Part shown: positions 54,179 to 62,445 of the stretch, in pieces
Numbering within the stretch: position 1 is the stretch's first letter
How the letters are laid out: the number at the start of each line of letters is the position of its first letter
Source of the DNA: Martinezella rhizogenes
GTDB lineage: Bacteria; Pseudomonadota; Alphaproteobacteria; Rhizobiales; Rhizobiaceae
Direction: 5' to 3'
Assembly (NCBI RefSeq): GCF_027460065.1
Contig: NZ_JAPYZZ010000013.1
Span: 108,872 to 172,871 of the forward strand
DNA length: 64,000 nt
Made by a program: the position numbers and the translations under genes
The notes under the pieces: model-generated
The model's database searches: none
The model's input: only the letters and a program-made list of their open reading frames with translations
What the model was told of the DNA's origin: nothing

Positions 54179-55414
54179 CTAGCGTTTCCGCTTCTCCATC
54201 ACCACCTTAGCCCGCGTCGCAAGGCTCTCCCGCCCTGACGAACCGGAGGCCTTGGCCAGCAACCCCGGAATAGGCGACGCCTCACCCTCCCGGGCGGCTG
54301 TCAGCGCGATCATCTCGGCGGCGATCCTTGCGATTTCGCGGCGTATCGGTTCGTCGTTGCCGGTGCCGCGCACATTCAGCAGGCGTTCGGTGAGCGCCGT
54401 GCCCTGATTGCGGATATCCTCGATTTCCTGTTCCAGACCTTCCGGTGCCGGTGCCGTTGGTTCAACCACCGGCGAGAGTGGTGCCTCTTCCGCGGCCACC
54501 GCCTGTGCCATGTCCTCAGCGACGACGGGCGCTGTTTCAAGGGTGGCGATTGGGGCAGTCCCTGCCGGTTGCGGCGGGTTGACCACTTTCTCCACCGGCA
54601 CGGCCGGGTTCGGCAGGCGAATGATCATGTCGTTGCTGCGGCCGCCGGTTGCCGCAAGCTGTTCCTTGAGGCGGGCGACGTCCTGGTTACGCAGGGTCAA
54701 CATCGTGTCGAGATCGGCATTTTTCGCCATCAGCGTGGCGAGCTGTTCCTCCAGCCGGGTAACCTTGCGGCTTTCGCGCGCAACCGCCGTCATCGCTTCC
54801 TTGTTACGGGCGGCAACGTCCTGCAATTCGCGGGTCGCGGTCTCGCCCTCTTTGCGGAAACGCGTGGCGGTCTGTTTCGCCTGCTCGGCCTCCAGATCGC
54901 GGGTGGCGGCGTTGATTTTCGAATCATCCAGCTCGCGCGTCAGATTGGTGAGGCGGGCGGTGAGGTCGGACATCTGGTTGGCGCGCTCGTTGGCGGCCTG
55001 TTCGTGCTGCAGGAGATTAGTCGCAATCGTGCCGGCGCGCTCTTCGCTTGCATCGAGGGCGGAGCGCAATTCGCCGATCTCCAGCGTCAGCTCCTCGATT
55101 TTCAGGGAAAAGCCGCGGTTCTGCTCGCCGAGGCGATAGGCATCGCTGGAGGCGGCCTCGTTGGCGAGGCGCAGCGAGGTGTTTTTTTCCCGTTCGGTAT
55201 CCAACTCCTGGCGCACCTTGGCATTTTCGGCGGCGTAAAGCGCGCGCGCCATGTCCTTCTGGGCGCGGACTTCCTGCGGGCTGATGGGCATGGTCGCACG
55301 CAGGCGTTTTTCCGTATAGGCTACGATGCGGCGATGGATCGCGGGTGCGATCAACAGGGCCAGCAGGGTTGCGGTGAGAAAACCCAATCCGAAAAGAATG
55401 GCATATTCGATCAC
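54179..55414 (-). CDS. Membrane-anchored coiled-coil protein of unknown function
   Basis: The 411-residue protein has one N-terminal membrane helix (about 3-26), a long coiled coil (about 45-270) rich in Glu, Arg, Ala and Leu, a Pro/Val/Ala-rich linker (about 275-330) and a basic C-terminal helix region (to VVMEKRKR). The charge pattern suggests that the coiled coil is cytoplasmic. It could be a scaffold or division-related protein, but no family is recognised. It lies upstream of the cell-cycle block. It is a single gene. Confidence 0.78.
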   Translation of the reverse strand: MIEYAILFGLGFLTATLLALLIAPAIHRRIVAYTEKRLRATMPISPQEVRAQKDMARALYAAENAKVRQELDTEREKNTSLRLANEAASSDAYRLGEQNRGFSLKIEELTLEIGELRSALDASEERAGTIATNLLQHEQAANERANQMSDLTARLTNLTRELDDSKINAATRDLEAEQAKQTATRFRKEGETATRELQDVAARNKEAMTAVARESRKVTRLEEQLATLMAKNADLDTMLTLRNQDVARLKEQLAATGGRSNDMIIRLPNPAVPVEKVVNPPQPAGTAPIATLETAPVVAEDMAQAVAAEEAPLSPVVEPTAPAPEGLEQEIEDIRNQGTALTERLLNVRGTGNDEPIRREIARIAAEMIALTAAREGEASPIPGLLAKASGSSGRESLATRAKVVMEKRKR

Positions 55415-55544
55415 GCGGGACAGTCTCCGAAACTCAGATACGCGCGCATTCGGAAAGAGGAGCGCGAAGGCACGTTACGCTATTATTGCAACCGTGGGGA
55501 GGGGTGTCTCTCCGGCAATTGCAGGGGCTGTGTCAGCGCCGCTT

Positions 55545-55670
55545 GTTTCTTCTCCCCGTGGGGGAGAGGGTCGCGGCAGCGGGATGAGGGGGAAAGGGTA
55601 GAGATATACGGAGAGGGTGCCCCCTCATCCGACCCTTCGGGCCACCTTCTCCCCGGCGGGGAGAAGAAAC
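55545..55670. repeat. RIME-like palindromic repeat, family B (copy 2)
   Basis: TTCTTCTCCCC at the left and GGGGAGAAGAAAC at the right frame the inverted GGGATGAGGGGG and CCCCCTCATCC arms. Orientation is reversed relative to 41344-41467. Confidence 0.9.
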
Positions 55671-55731
55671 CTGCGGCAATCTCTTGTCCCATATGCCACC
55701 GTTGGCTCGGCTGCACTTCGAATTCGGCGAA

Positions 55732-56328
55732 TCAGAAGGGGTTCCAGGTCGGCTGCTGGGTGAGCTTCAGGTAACCGACATTGATGCCGAGGCGCGCGCC
55801 GATGCCGGTGCGGATGGGGGCGAGCGTGACGTCGCTGCTCTTCAGATAGGTCATGCCGACGCCGGCGACGATGAAGGCGGAACCGCTGACGCCGCCGTAA
55901 CGGCGGTAAAGCGCGTCGACCGAGGGGAGGTTGTAGACCAGCATCATGGCGCGGGTGCCCTGGCCGCCATAGTCGAGACCGAGCGAGGGGCCCTGCCAGA
56001 AGACGGGGTGCTGGCCGGCGTTCTTGGTATAAAGCGTGCCTTCACCATAGGTGAGGCCGGCAACGAAGGCGCCGGAGCCTTCCTGGCCGAGAATGTAACC
56101 GTTCGGAAGTCCGTATTGCTGGAAGGCGCGCTCCACCACCTTGGCAAGGCCGCCGGTGGTTTCACCGAAGAATCCGTGGCCTGCATCCACGACTTCCTGG
56201 ATAGAATATTGATCGCTGGTCTGGGCAAAGGCCGGAGTGACCCACATCAAGAGGCTCGCAAGGAGCGCGACAATCTTTCCCAGTCCGAGGCGTGCAATGG
56301 TGCGGGTTTTCGTAAGGCGCATCGTCAT
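55732..56328 (-). CDS. eipA: Cell-envelope integrity protein EipA (DUF1134)
   Basis: The 198-residue protein has a signal peptide (about 1-35, ending PAFAQT) and a DUF1134 domain: SIQEVVDAGHGFFGETTGGLAKVVERAF, then QGPSLGLDYGGQGTRAMMLVYNL and the C-terminal GIGARLGINVGYLKLTQ. Brucella EipA is a periplasmic protein needed for envelope integrity and its gene is controlled by CtrA (published work, from memory). Here it is next to chpT, divergent, with a CtrA-like half-site in between, which fits. ATG at 56328 is used; ATG 56322 is possible. Confidence 0.9.
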   Translation of the reverse strand: MTMRLTKTRTIARLGLGKIVALLASLLMWVTPAFAQTSDQYSIQEVVDAGHGFFGETTGGLAKVVERAFQQYGLPNGYILGQEGSGAFVAGLTYGEGTLYTKNAGQHPVFWQGPSLGLDYGGQGTRAMMLVYNLPSVDALYRRYGGVSGSAFIVAGVGMTYLKSSDVTLAPIRTGIGARLGINVGYLKLTQQPTWNPF

Positions 56329-56493
56329 GTCCGTCCGTCTGTTTCGTTAACGCGTCAGCCCGAAAAACCGAATCGATTTTCGCGAGGGCCGATGCGTAGA
56401 GTCAAAGTTCTACAGCATGTTTCGTGCATCCTGACAGATACACGGGGCTCCAGTGTGGCCTGTTAAGGCATTTGGCATTTTGAAACCATCCTA

Positions 56494-56508
56494 TTAACAA
56501 TCGGTTTA
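56494..56508. promoter_or_regulatory. Candidate CtrA site between eipA and chpT
   Basis: TTAA-N7-TTTA differs by one base from the CtrA full site TTAA-N7-TTAA. It lies about 72 bp upstream of chpT and 166 bp upstream of eipA. Confidence 0.45.
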
Positions 56509-56579
56509 CCAAATATGGTGTCATTATGGCTTAACAATTTCCACACCGTCCGCGCCTCCCTTGCGCAGGAGAGAATTTT

Positions 56580-57227
56580 ATGACGAGCAAACTCAATATC
56601 ACGCTGTCCGGTCCCGATCTGGCGGCTCTTCTGTGCAGCCGTGTGTGCCATGATGTGATTTCTCCTGTCGGCGCCATCAATAACGGCCTCGAACTTCTGG
56701 ACGAGGGCGGCACGGATGACGATGCGCTCGATCTCATCCGCACGTCAGCGCTTAACGCATCCGTGCGGCTTAAGTTCGCCCGCCTTGCCTTCGGCGCTTC
56801 CGGCTCGGCCGGTGCTTCGATCGACACCGGTGAGGCCGAAAAGGCTGCCCAGGATTTCGCCGCCGCTGAAAAGAAAGCGGAAGTGAGCTGGAGCGGTCCG
56901 CGCGCCATCGTTCCGAAAAATCGTGTTAAACTTCTGCTTAACCTCTTCCTCGTCGCTTATGGCGCCATCCCGCGGGGCGGCAATGTGGATGTGCTCTTGG
57001 AAAACCCTGACGGCGACGCCAAATTCGAAATCGCCGTCAAGGGCCGGATGATGCGCGTTCCGGCCAAGTTCGTGGAAATTTACGAAGGCCGGCTGGAAGA
57101 GGCGGTCGATGCCCATTCCGTGCAGCCCTATTACACGCTGCTTCTGGCTGAAGAGGCCAATATGGTCGTGGAATACAAGGTGCATGAAGACCGCATCGTC
57201 TTTACCGCAAAGACGGTTGCCGCGTGA
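56580..57227 (+). CDS. chpT: Histidine phosphotransferase ChpT
   Basis: The 215-residue protein passes phosphate from the CckA kinase to CtrA and CpdR. The phospho-accepting histidine is His24 in SRVCHDVISPVGAI, in the first helix of the dimerisation hairpin. The C-terminal part (about 90-215) is a degenerate ATPase-like fold, as in Caulobacter and Brucella ChpT. The start at 56580 is preceded by AGGAGAG. It is near ctrA, 3 kb downstream, and divergent from eipA. Confidence 0.93.
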   Translation: MTSKLNITLSGPDLAALLCSRVCHDVISPVGAINNGLELLDEGGTDDDALDLIRTSALNASVRLKFARLAFGASGSAGASIDTGEAEKAAQDFAAAEKKAEVSWSGPRAIVPKNRVKLLLNLFLVAYGAIPRGGNVDVLLENPDGDAKFEIAVKGRMMRVPAKFVEIYEGRLEEAVDAHSVQPYYTLLLAEEANMVVEYKVHEDRIVFTAKTVAA

Positions 57228-57311
57228 CGGTGCAGTTGCCGATGTGAATTTGTGAGAGGCCGGACCGCGTCAACCGACGCGCCGGTCTTCTTTGTTTTTG
57301 GGAGCATGTTC

Positions 57312-57839
57312 ATGACGCGTCTGGCAACCGCCCGCCTTGTCCTGCGGCCGCATGCCATTTCGGATGAAGCGCTTTATTGCGCCTTCTGGGGGGCGGCCGT
57401 CCGGCCGATCGAGGGGGTGACGTCGATTGCCCCACTGGACCCGGAACTCGCCTTCGCGCGCCTGTTGCGTTTCATCGGCCATTGGTCCGTCTTCGGCTTC
57501 GGCCCCTTTGTGGTGGAAGAGCTTGCCACAGGGCGCATCGTCGGTGAGGTGGGCTTTGCCCATATGCGCCGCGGCAATGGCGCCGATTTCGACGGCGTGC
57601 CCGAGGCGATGTGGAAAATCGACGGGCAACTGACGGGCAAAGGTGTCGCGACTGAAGCGGTGGCCGCCGTGACCGGATGGTTCGATGAGAGCGGTATTTC
57701 GCAGCGGAGCGTCTGCATGATCGACGCACTGAATACGCCGTCGCTGGCGATCGCAGCCCGATTCGGCTTTCGTCCGTTTCGCGAGATGATGTTCCGCAAC
57801 AATCCTGTCCGGCTTTTCGAGCGGGTGAGCCGGAAATAG
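57312..57839 (+). CDS. GNAT-family N-acetyltransferase (RimJ-like)
   Basis: The 175-residue protein has the RimJ/RimL-type opening TARLVLRPHAISDEALY, the acceptor-side motif RIVGEVGF and the acetyl-CoA segment WKIDGQLTGKGVATEAVAAV (motif A, with the usual QGxG changed to TGKG). Residue SLAIAARFGF follows, as usual. The substrate is unknown. ATG at 57312 has GGGAG about eight bases upstream. It stands 85 bp after chpT with a weak terminator between. Confidence 0.87.
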   Translation: MTRLATARLVLRPHAISDEALYCAFWGAAVRPIEGVTSIAPLDPELAFARLLRFIGHWSVFGFGPFVVEELATGRIVGEVGFAHMRRGNGADFDGVPEAMWKIDGQLTGKGVATEAVAAVTGWFDESGISQRSVCMIDALNTPSLAIAARFGFRPFREMMFRNNPVRLFERVSRK

Positions 57840-57856
57840 GGCGAGGTGCGACCCAA

Positions 57857-57904
57857 GAGACCTTGAATAGGTTTCAGAACGTGCTGAAACCTGTTCAAGG
57901 TCTC
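57857..57904. repeat. Long imperfect hairpin
   Basis: GAGACCTTGAATAGGTTTCAG is followed, after AACGTG, by its near-complete inverse with a single T:G pair: about 21 paired bases. There is no T-run. It may be a repeat or a leader/trailer structure. Confidence 0.65.
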
Positions 57905-57956
57905 GGCAGATGGCGGTTTGAGGCAAGGGTTGGCCGTATCAACCCTGGAGCCTCTC

Positions 57957-59003
57957 ATGCGTGTTTTTCTTCTGACGGCAATCGTCGTCCTTTCCACCCT
58001 TCGCGTCGCGATGGCAGACAGCGCCATCGGTTTCAAACAGACGGAATTGCCTGCTGATGCCGGTGGGCATGCGCTCACAATATCCCTGTGGTATCCGTCC
58101 GCGCCCTCGGGCAAAACCGAGACCGTGGGGGGAAACGCGGCCTTTTATGGCCTTGAAGTCCAGCCCGGCGCCCCATTCCTTGCGGGGTCACGCCCTCTTG
58201 TCCTGTTATCGCACGGTTTTGGTGGAAGCTGGCGTAATCTCAACTGGATTGCCGGCGAGCTTGTGCAGCAGGGTTATGTGGTGGCTGCGCCTGACCACAA
58301 TGGCGAAACATTTACCGAGGCGAATGCGACCGAGATTGTTCCGTTATGGGAGCGGCCGCGCGACATCAGCCGAACGCTGGCGGCGCTGCTCGATCATGAC
58401 GATCTTGCCGGCGGGATCGACCGTGGGCGAATCGCCGTGATCGGCCATTCTCTCGGCGGCTGGACCGCGATGGAACTCGCAGGCGCCCGGTACAGCGCCG
58501 ATCTTGCCCTGAAGGATTGCAGCACGGAGAAGCTGCCGCCGCAATGCAAGGCGCCGCGGCTGCTGGGCAAGGTCGGCATTGTCGGTGACGGCAAAGCCGA
58601 TCCGCGTCTGGCGATGGATTGGCGCGACGAGCGTTTCCGTGCCGTGATTGCGCTCGATCTCGGGCCGGCTGCCGGTTTTCTGCCGGAGACGCTGCAGCAA
58701 GTGAAGGTGCCCGTGCTGGTTCTGGCCGCGGGTGTGGAGACCCCGGAGATCGCCGCCATCAAGGCCGATTCGGAATATATTGCCCGCCATCTGCCCAAGG
58801 CGACACGTATCTATCGGGAAATACCGGATGCCAGCCATTTCAGCTTCATGCAGATATGCAAGCCGAACGGCGAAAAAATCGTGGAAGAGCTTTCGCCGGG
58901 CGAGGGGTTCGTCTGCCGCGATGGCGGCGGCAGAGACCGCGCCGCCCTCCATGCGCAGATCGCCGAGGCAATCCTCGGCTTCCTGAAAGCGGAAATGCGT
59001 TAG
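57957..59003 (+). CDS. Exported alpha/beta hydrolase (dienelactone/PAF-acetylhydrolase-like)
   Basis: The 348-residue protein has a signal peptide (about 1-21, RVAMADSA), then an alpha/beta hydrolase: PLVLLSHGFGGSWRN (oxyanion), AVIGHSLGGWTAME (nucleophile serine), VLVLAAGVETPE (acid region) and DASHFSFMQ (histidine). It is longer than cytosolic dienelactone hydrolases and probably acts on an ester in the periplasm. ATG at 57957 was chosen at the signal peptide. The hairpin at 57857-57904 lies upstream. Confidence 0.87.
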   Translation: MRVFLLTAIVVLSTLRVAMADSAIGFKQTELPADAGGHALTISLWYPSAPSGKTETVGGNAAFYGLEVQPGAPFLAGSRPLVLLSHGFGGSWRNLNWIAGELVQQGYVVAAPDHNGETFTEANATEIVPLWERPRDISRTLAALLDHDDLAGGIDRGRIAVIGHSLGGWTAMELAGARYSADLALKDCSTEKLPPQCKAPRLLGKVGIVGDGKADPRLAMDWRDERFRAVIALDLGPAAGFLPETLQQVKVPVLVLAAGVETPEIAAIKADSEYIARHLPKATRIYREIPDASHFSFMQICKPNGEKIVEELSPGEGFVCRDGGGRDRAALHAQIAEAILGFLKAEMR

Positions 59004-59052
59004 GACTTTTGAAGCGCTTCGGGGCTATGGCGGCCCCGAAATGTTCCGATTT

Positions 59053-59569
59053 TCAAGGCCTCTTGACCTGGTGATAACGATAAACGAGGTCCTCGGGGTC
59101 GGAGCGTGGTGCCGACGGATCGAGAGTGCCACCGATTCGTTCGGCGACGGCCGCTGATTTCCGGTTCTGCGGCGAGACGTAGCTGACCAGTGTCGACAGG
59201 TTCAGGGTTTCGAAAGCCCAGTCACGTAGTGCCGTGGCGGCTTCCGCGGCATAACCAAGGCCTTCATGCCCGTCGTAAAGCAGCCAGCCGAGTTCCTTTT
59301 CGGGAAAGAGCGGGCCGTGATTGATGCCGACCTGGCCGATACATTCACCCGTCTCGCCAAGGTCGATCATCAATGCGCCATGGCCGAAGAAGTGCCAGTT
59401 GGCCAGATCGTGGCAAAATACACCCCATGTCGACGGCAGGTCATAGGGGCCGCCGACGCCGGTGGAGCGCGTTGACGCCATGGAAATCCCGATAGGCGGG
59501 GAAGTCCGCCATGGCGAGCGGGCGCAATGTCAGGCGTTCGGTCCGGAGGGTTGGGATGGTGTGATTCAT
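59053..59569 (-). pseudogene. GNAT acetyltransferase gene broken by a one-base frameshift
   Basis: Read from ATG at 59569 (AAAGGA nine bases upstream), the first frame encodes a normal GNAT N-terminus, MNHTIPTLRTERLTLRPLAM to AYRDF. It then runs out of frame at about 59484 and soon stops. The rest of the protein (GVGGPYDLP, GQVGINHG, WLLYDGHEGLGYAAEAATAL with the acetyl-CoA motif, to the stop at 59053) is in another frame opening at ATG 59481. One extra C near GATTTCCATGG explains the split. It is either a true pseudogene, a sequence error, or a shortened gene read from 59481 (142 residues). Confidence 0.75.
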
Positions 59570-59610
59570 GGGCCGGCGTCCTTTGGCGATGGGTGACTAG
59601 GTCTTTCTCT

Positions 59611-59643
59611 TGCTCATTCCTGTGACAGGCATAGGAAAGAGCA
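59611..59643. repeat. Degenerate half-copy of repeat family A-prime
   Basis: ATTCCTGTG and CATAGGAAA with ACAGG between resemble the half-element at 33328-33360 with several mismatches. It lies next to the ctrA terminator. Confidence 0.5.
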
Positions 59644-59644
59644 A

Positions 59645-59672
59645 CAAAAAACCCGCTGTCGCCAGCGGGTCT
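59645..59672 (-). terminator. Rho-independent terminator of ctrA
   Basis: ACCCGCTG (59651-59658) and CAGCGGGT (59663-59670) form the stem; the minus strand then continues with six T residues. It lies about 30 bp after the ctrA stop. Confidence 0.85.
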
Positions 59673-59700
59673 TTTAAAAACTGTCCTGTTCCTGATTGGA

Positions 59701-60405
59701 TCAGGCGGTTTCGAGGAATTCCGTGGCGCCGTCAGGCTCGCGCAGAACATAGCCGCGGCCCCAGACGGTTTCGATGTAGTTTGCGCCGCCAGCGGCGTTT
59801 GCCAGCTTCTTGCGCAGCTTGCAGATGAAGACGTCGATGATCTTCAGTTCCGGCTCGTCCATCCCGCCATAAAGGTGGTTCAGGAACATTTCCTTGGTCA
59901 GCGTCGTGCCCTTGCGCAGCGAAAGCAGCTCGAGCATCTGATACTCCTTGCCGGTCAGGTGAACGCGCTGGCCGCCCACTTCAACCGTCTTGGCATCGAG
60001 ATTGACGATCAGCTCGCCGGTGGAGATGACCGACTGCGCATGGCCCTTGGAACGGCGGACGATGGCGTGAATACGGGCAACAAGCTCATCCTTGTGGAAC
60101 GGCTTCGTCATGTAGTCGTCGGCACCGAAGCCGAGGCCACGCACCTTGTCCTCGATGCCGGCCATGCCGGACAGGATGAGGATCGGCGTCTTGACCTTGG
60201 AAAGGCGCAAGGTTCTCAGGACTTCGTAACCCGACATGTCGGGCAGGTTGAGGTCGAGAAGAATAATGTCGTAATCGTAGAGCTTGCCAAGGTCCACGCC
60301 TTCCTCACCGAGGTCGGTCGTGTAGACGTTAAAGCTCTCCGACTTGAGCATCAGTTCAATGCTCTGCGCTGTTGCGCTGTCGTCTTCAATCAGTAGAACC
60401 CGCAT
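59701..60405 (-). CDS. ctrA: Cell-cycle master response regulator CtrA
   Basis: The 234-residue OmpR-type regulator has a receiver domain (acidic pair EDD at 7-9, phospho-acceptor Asp51 in [19 protein letters not shown] lysine) and a winged-helix output domain ([25 protein letters not shown]). Sequence and size match alphaproteobacterial CtrA. It controls division, DNA replication and motility genes and receives phosphate from ChpT. GGGGAT lies upstream of the ATG at 60405. Its upstream region contains CtrA half-sites and GANTC sites. Confidence 0.96.
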   Translation of the reverse strand: MRVLLIEDDSATAQSIELMLKSESFNVYTTDLGEEGVDLGKLYDYDIILLDLNLPDMSGYEVLRTLRLSKVKTPILILSGMAGIEDKVRGLGFGADDYMTKPFHKDELVARIHAIVRRSKGHAQSVISTGELIVNLDAKTVEVGGQRVHLTGKEYQMLELLSLRKGTTLTKEMFLNHLYGGMDEPELKIIDVFICKLRKKLANAAGGANYIETVWGRGYVLREPDGATEFLETA

Positions 60406-60498
60406 AATTATCCCCTTTGCCGCCCGCGAACCGGTAAATCATTGCCTCGCGCGATGCGGATCCAGACGTTGCCTGATTTGCAGGCTGCCACCAAATGG

Positions 60499-60513
60499 TT
60501 AACAAATTCTAAT
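60499..60513. promoter_or_regulatory. Candidate CtrA site upstream of ctrA
   Basis: TTAA-N7-TAAT, 94 bp upstream of the ctrA ATG, is close to the CtrA box TTAA-N7-TTAA and could serve autoregulation. Confidence 0.4.
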
Positions 60514-60749
60514 TGCCTTTGGCAAGCTGTATCGAATTTATTAAGCAAACTAGGCATTTTGCTGTTTTTGCACGTGAATCCACCATCGCCAAAATTGAAG
60601 CTTAACGTGAGGATTTCCCGCTAAGTGATTCAATCGACTCTTACATCGTCTGGCCCGTTTTTTTGGACCTGGCATTTACCGACCCTTAAATGATCGTGGT
60701 TATCATTAACGATGCCCGTAAACGAAAGGTTAACGACGGCGGTTTTTTA

Positions 60750-60764
60750 TTAACGTCGGGTAAC
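60750..60764. promoter_or_regulatory. Candidate CtrA site upstream of the FliJ-like gene
   Basis: TTAA-N7-TAAC, 123 bp upstream of the FliJ-like start, has one full and one partial half-site. Confidence 0.35.
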
Positions 60765-60886
60765 TTTTAGGAATCATTCCGGCACAACGGGTTAACCCGG
60801 CCGGTTGAACGGGCGGGTTAAACGGGCCGATCAGGGGGGCATAGTGCCTTTTTGATCCGGGTCTCGCTATCCATGGAGTATTGCGT

Positions 60887-61237
60887 ATGAAGTCGCGTGA
60901 CAGCCTGGTTCGCCTGAAGGAATTTCAGGTCAACGAAAAACGCCGGCAGCTTAACCAGCTGCAGCAGATGATGTCCGAATTCGAGCGGATGGCAAAGGAA
61001 CTGGTGCATCAGATCTCGCTGGAGGAAAGCAAGTCGGGTATTACCGATCCGACGCATTTCGCCTATCCGACCTTCGCCAAGGCCGCGCGCCAGCGGGCGG
61101 ACAATCTTCAGGTCTCGATCAGGGAACTGAAGGCCCAGCAGGAAGCGGCCGAAGCTTCGCTGGAAGAGGTGCAGGCCGAATATGAAAAGGCCGCGGCCCT
61201 CGAAAACCGCGACGGAGCAATCCGCGCCCGCGCCTGA
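60887..61237 (+). CDS. FliJ-like coiled-coil protein (flagellar export chaperone family)
   Basis: The 116-residue protein is almost wholly helical, with the FliJ-type start RDSLVRLKEFQVNEKRRQLNQLQQMM and a second long helix (about 60-108). FliJ is a soluble part of the flagellar export ATPase complex. The position divergent from ctrA is typical of rhizobia. ATG at 60887 has GGAG eight bases upstream; TTG at 60881 is also in frame. FliJ sequences are poorly conserved, so identity with true FliJ is moderate. Confidence 0.75.
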   Translation: MKSRDSLVRLKEFQVNEKRRQLNQLQQMMSEFERMAKELVHQISLEESKSGITDPTHFAYPTFAKAARQRADNLQVSIRELKAQQEAAEASLEEVQAEYEKAAALENRDGAIRARA

Positions 61238-61332
61238 CGATTGGCGCAAAACCAGACGAATGATCGTCCTCATTGACGGCTGCCGGTGGATCAGGAGGCG
61301 GCTTTCAATGACAGGACGCCCATGATTTTTTT

Positions 61333-61364
61333 AAAAAGGCCGCCCCATGAGGGCGGCCTTTTTG
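61333..61364. terminator. Rho-independent terminator
   Basis: AAAGGCCGCCC and GGGCGGCCTTTTT form a strong stem with ATGA in the loop. It is about 95 bp after the FliJ-like stop and has A and T runs on both sides. Confidence 0.8.
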
Positions 61365-61522
61365 CTTTGCTGTGTCGCTGGTGTTTTCCGCCGGGAGGCG
61401 ATCCCCGATTTCGATTGTCCGGGGGTGGGGAAAGGGGTAATTTGAAGGGGTTCCGACCATGAGCCGGAGGCTTCTGCGCACGCGCCCCGTGCGGGTGCGG
61501 GCGGCAATGCAGGGAGGAAAAA

Positions 61523-61726
61523 ATGGCCCGCCAATATATCGATTGCCGTGAATTCCCCAGTGACAGCAAATGCACGATCGCCATCTCCGCCGATTCTCCG
61601 GAGGAGCTTATGGAGGCAGCGGTGCAGCACGCCGTGGCTGTGCATGGGGCCAAGGATACGCCTGAATTTCGCGAGGAAGTCCGTCACAGCATGCATGCGG
61701 GAACACCGCCGCTGAAGGTGGCGTGA
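61523..61726 (+). CDS. DUF1059-family small protein
   Basis: The 67-residue protein fits DUF1059: QYIDCREFPSDSKCTIAISADSPEELMEAAVQHAVAVHG, with two cysteines and a histidine-containing helix. Function is unknown; the spaced Cys and His could bind metal. GGGAGGAAAAA precedes the ATG. It is a single gene. Confidence 0.85.
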   Translation: MARQYIDCREFPSDSKCTIAISADSPEELMEAAVQHAVAVHGAKDTPEFREEVRHSMHAGTPPLKVA

Positions 61727-61787
61727 CGCGTATTTATGAATGACGCGATATTTGGAACGGCTGTGAGGGATCTGGCGTAAGCCACTT

Positions 61788-61914
61788 GTTTCTTCTCCCC
61801 GCCGGGGAGAAGTCCGCGGCAGCGGGATGAGGGGGTAAGCTCTCAGTTTATCGCTAGCGTTGCCCCCTCATCCGACCCTTCGGGCCACCTTCTCCCCGGC
61901 GGGGAGAAGAAACA
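61788..61914. repeat. RIME-like palindromic repeat, family B (copy 3)
   Basis: Same nested palindrome as 41344-41467 and 55545-55670, in the orientation of the second copy. It lies between two convergent genes. Confidence 0.9.
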
Positions 61915-61944
61915 CGCGGCGACACTTGTGATTATTCCGCAGGC

Positions 61945-62226
61945 TTACCTATGGATAACATCCGCCCAGTCGGCATGGCGTAGCGTCTGGGCCTTGAAGA
62001 AGGGGCAGAGCGGAATGATCTTCCAGCCGCCTTTTCTCGCTTCATCTATGGCATGGGCGGCGAGCGCCTGGCCGACGCCTTTGCCGCGCAATGCATCGGG
62101 CACGCCGGTATGGTCGATGATGATGAGGGAAGGGGAGGTGCGCGAATAGGTCATCTCAGCCTTGTGGCCGTCGATGGTTGCCGAATATTCGCCACGCGAT
62201 CCGGTTTCGGTTGTCTTGATATCCAT
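61945..62226 (-). CDS. Small GNAT-family acetyltransferase (YjdJ type)
   Basis: The 93-residue protein is a minimal GNAT of the Gcn5-related YjdJ class: AEMTYSRTSPSLIIIDHTGVPDALRGKGVGQALAAHAID with the acetyl-CoA loop RGKGVG, then GWKIIPLCPFFKA. Length is usual for the class. The substrate is unknown. It is a single gene upstream of which (62227-62375) I see no gene. Confidence 0.87.
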   Translation of the reverse strand: MDIKTTETGSRGEYSATIDGHKAEMTYSRTSPSLIIIDHTGVPDALRGKGVGQALAAHAIDEARKGGWKIIPLCPFFKAQTLRHADWADVIHR

Positions 62227-62375
62227 GATCTCTGCCTTCCCATTGCTGTTCGTTTTTCCACTCTAACGGCTTGCGCCTGAATTGAAACAGCGGGATAGCG
62301 AACGCAGTGGACACAAACCGGTGACAGTCACCGGCTGTGTCGGGCAATTTTCAGGGGAAATCCGAAATCAAACCG

Positions 62376-62405
62376 AAAACCCCGTCGATATGACGGGGCG
62401 TTTTG
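62376..62405 (-). terminator. Rho-independent terminator of sciP
   Basis: CCCCGTC (62380-62386) pairs with GACGGGG (62392-62398); the minus strand then continues with TTTT. It lies about 40 bp after the sciP stop. Confidence 0.75.
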
Positions 62406-62445
62406 GAAGTTCGGTTTGGGCGCGTTGCCGCGCTAGCGCACTGGT

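Larger units (their letters stand above)
60406..60886. promoter_or_regulatory. Regulatory region between ctrA and the FliJ-like gene
   Basis: This 481-bp AT-rich non-coding region is the shared upstream space of two divergent genes. It holds two CtrA-like half-sites (60499-60513 and 60750-60764) and four GANTC sequences (60576, 60627, 60636, 60771), the site methylated by CcrM. I see no gene in it. Confidence 0.6.

Noticed and set aside
6527..61914. CRISPR array interpretation of the palindromic repeats
   Set aside because: The copies are dispersed over the window, not tandem, and have no regular unique spacers or cas genes.
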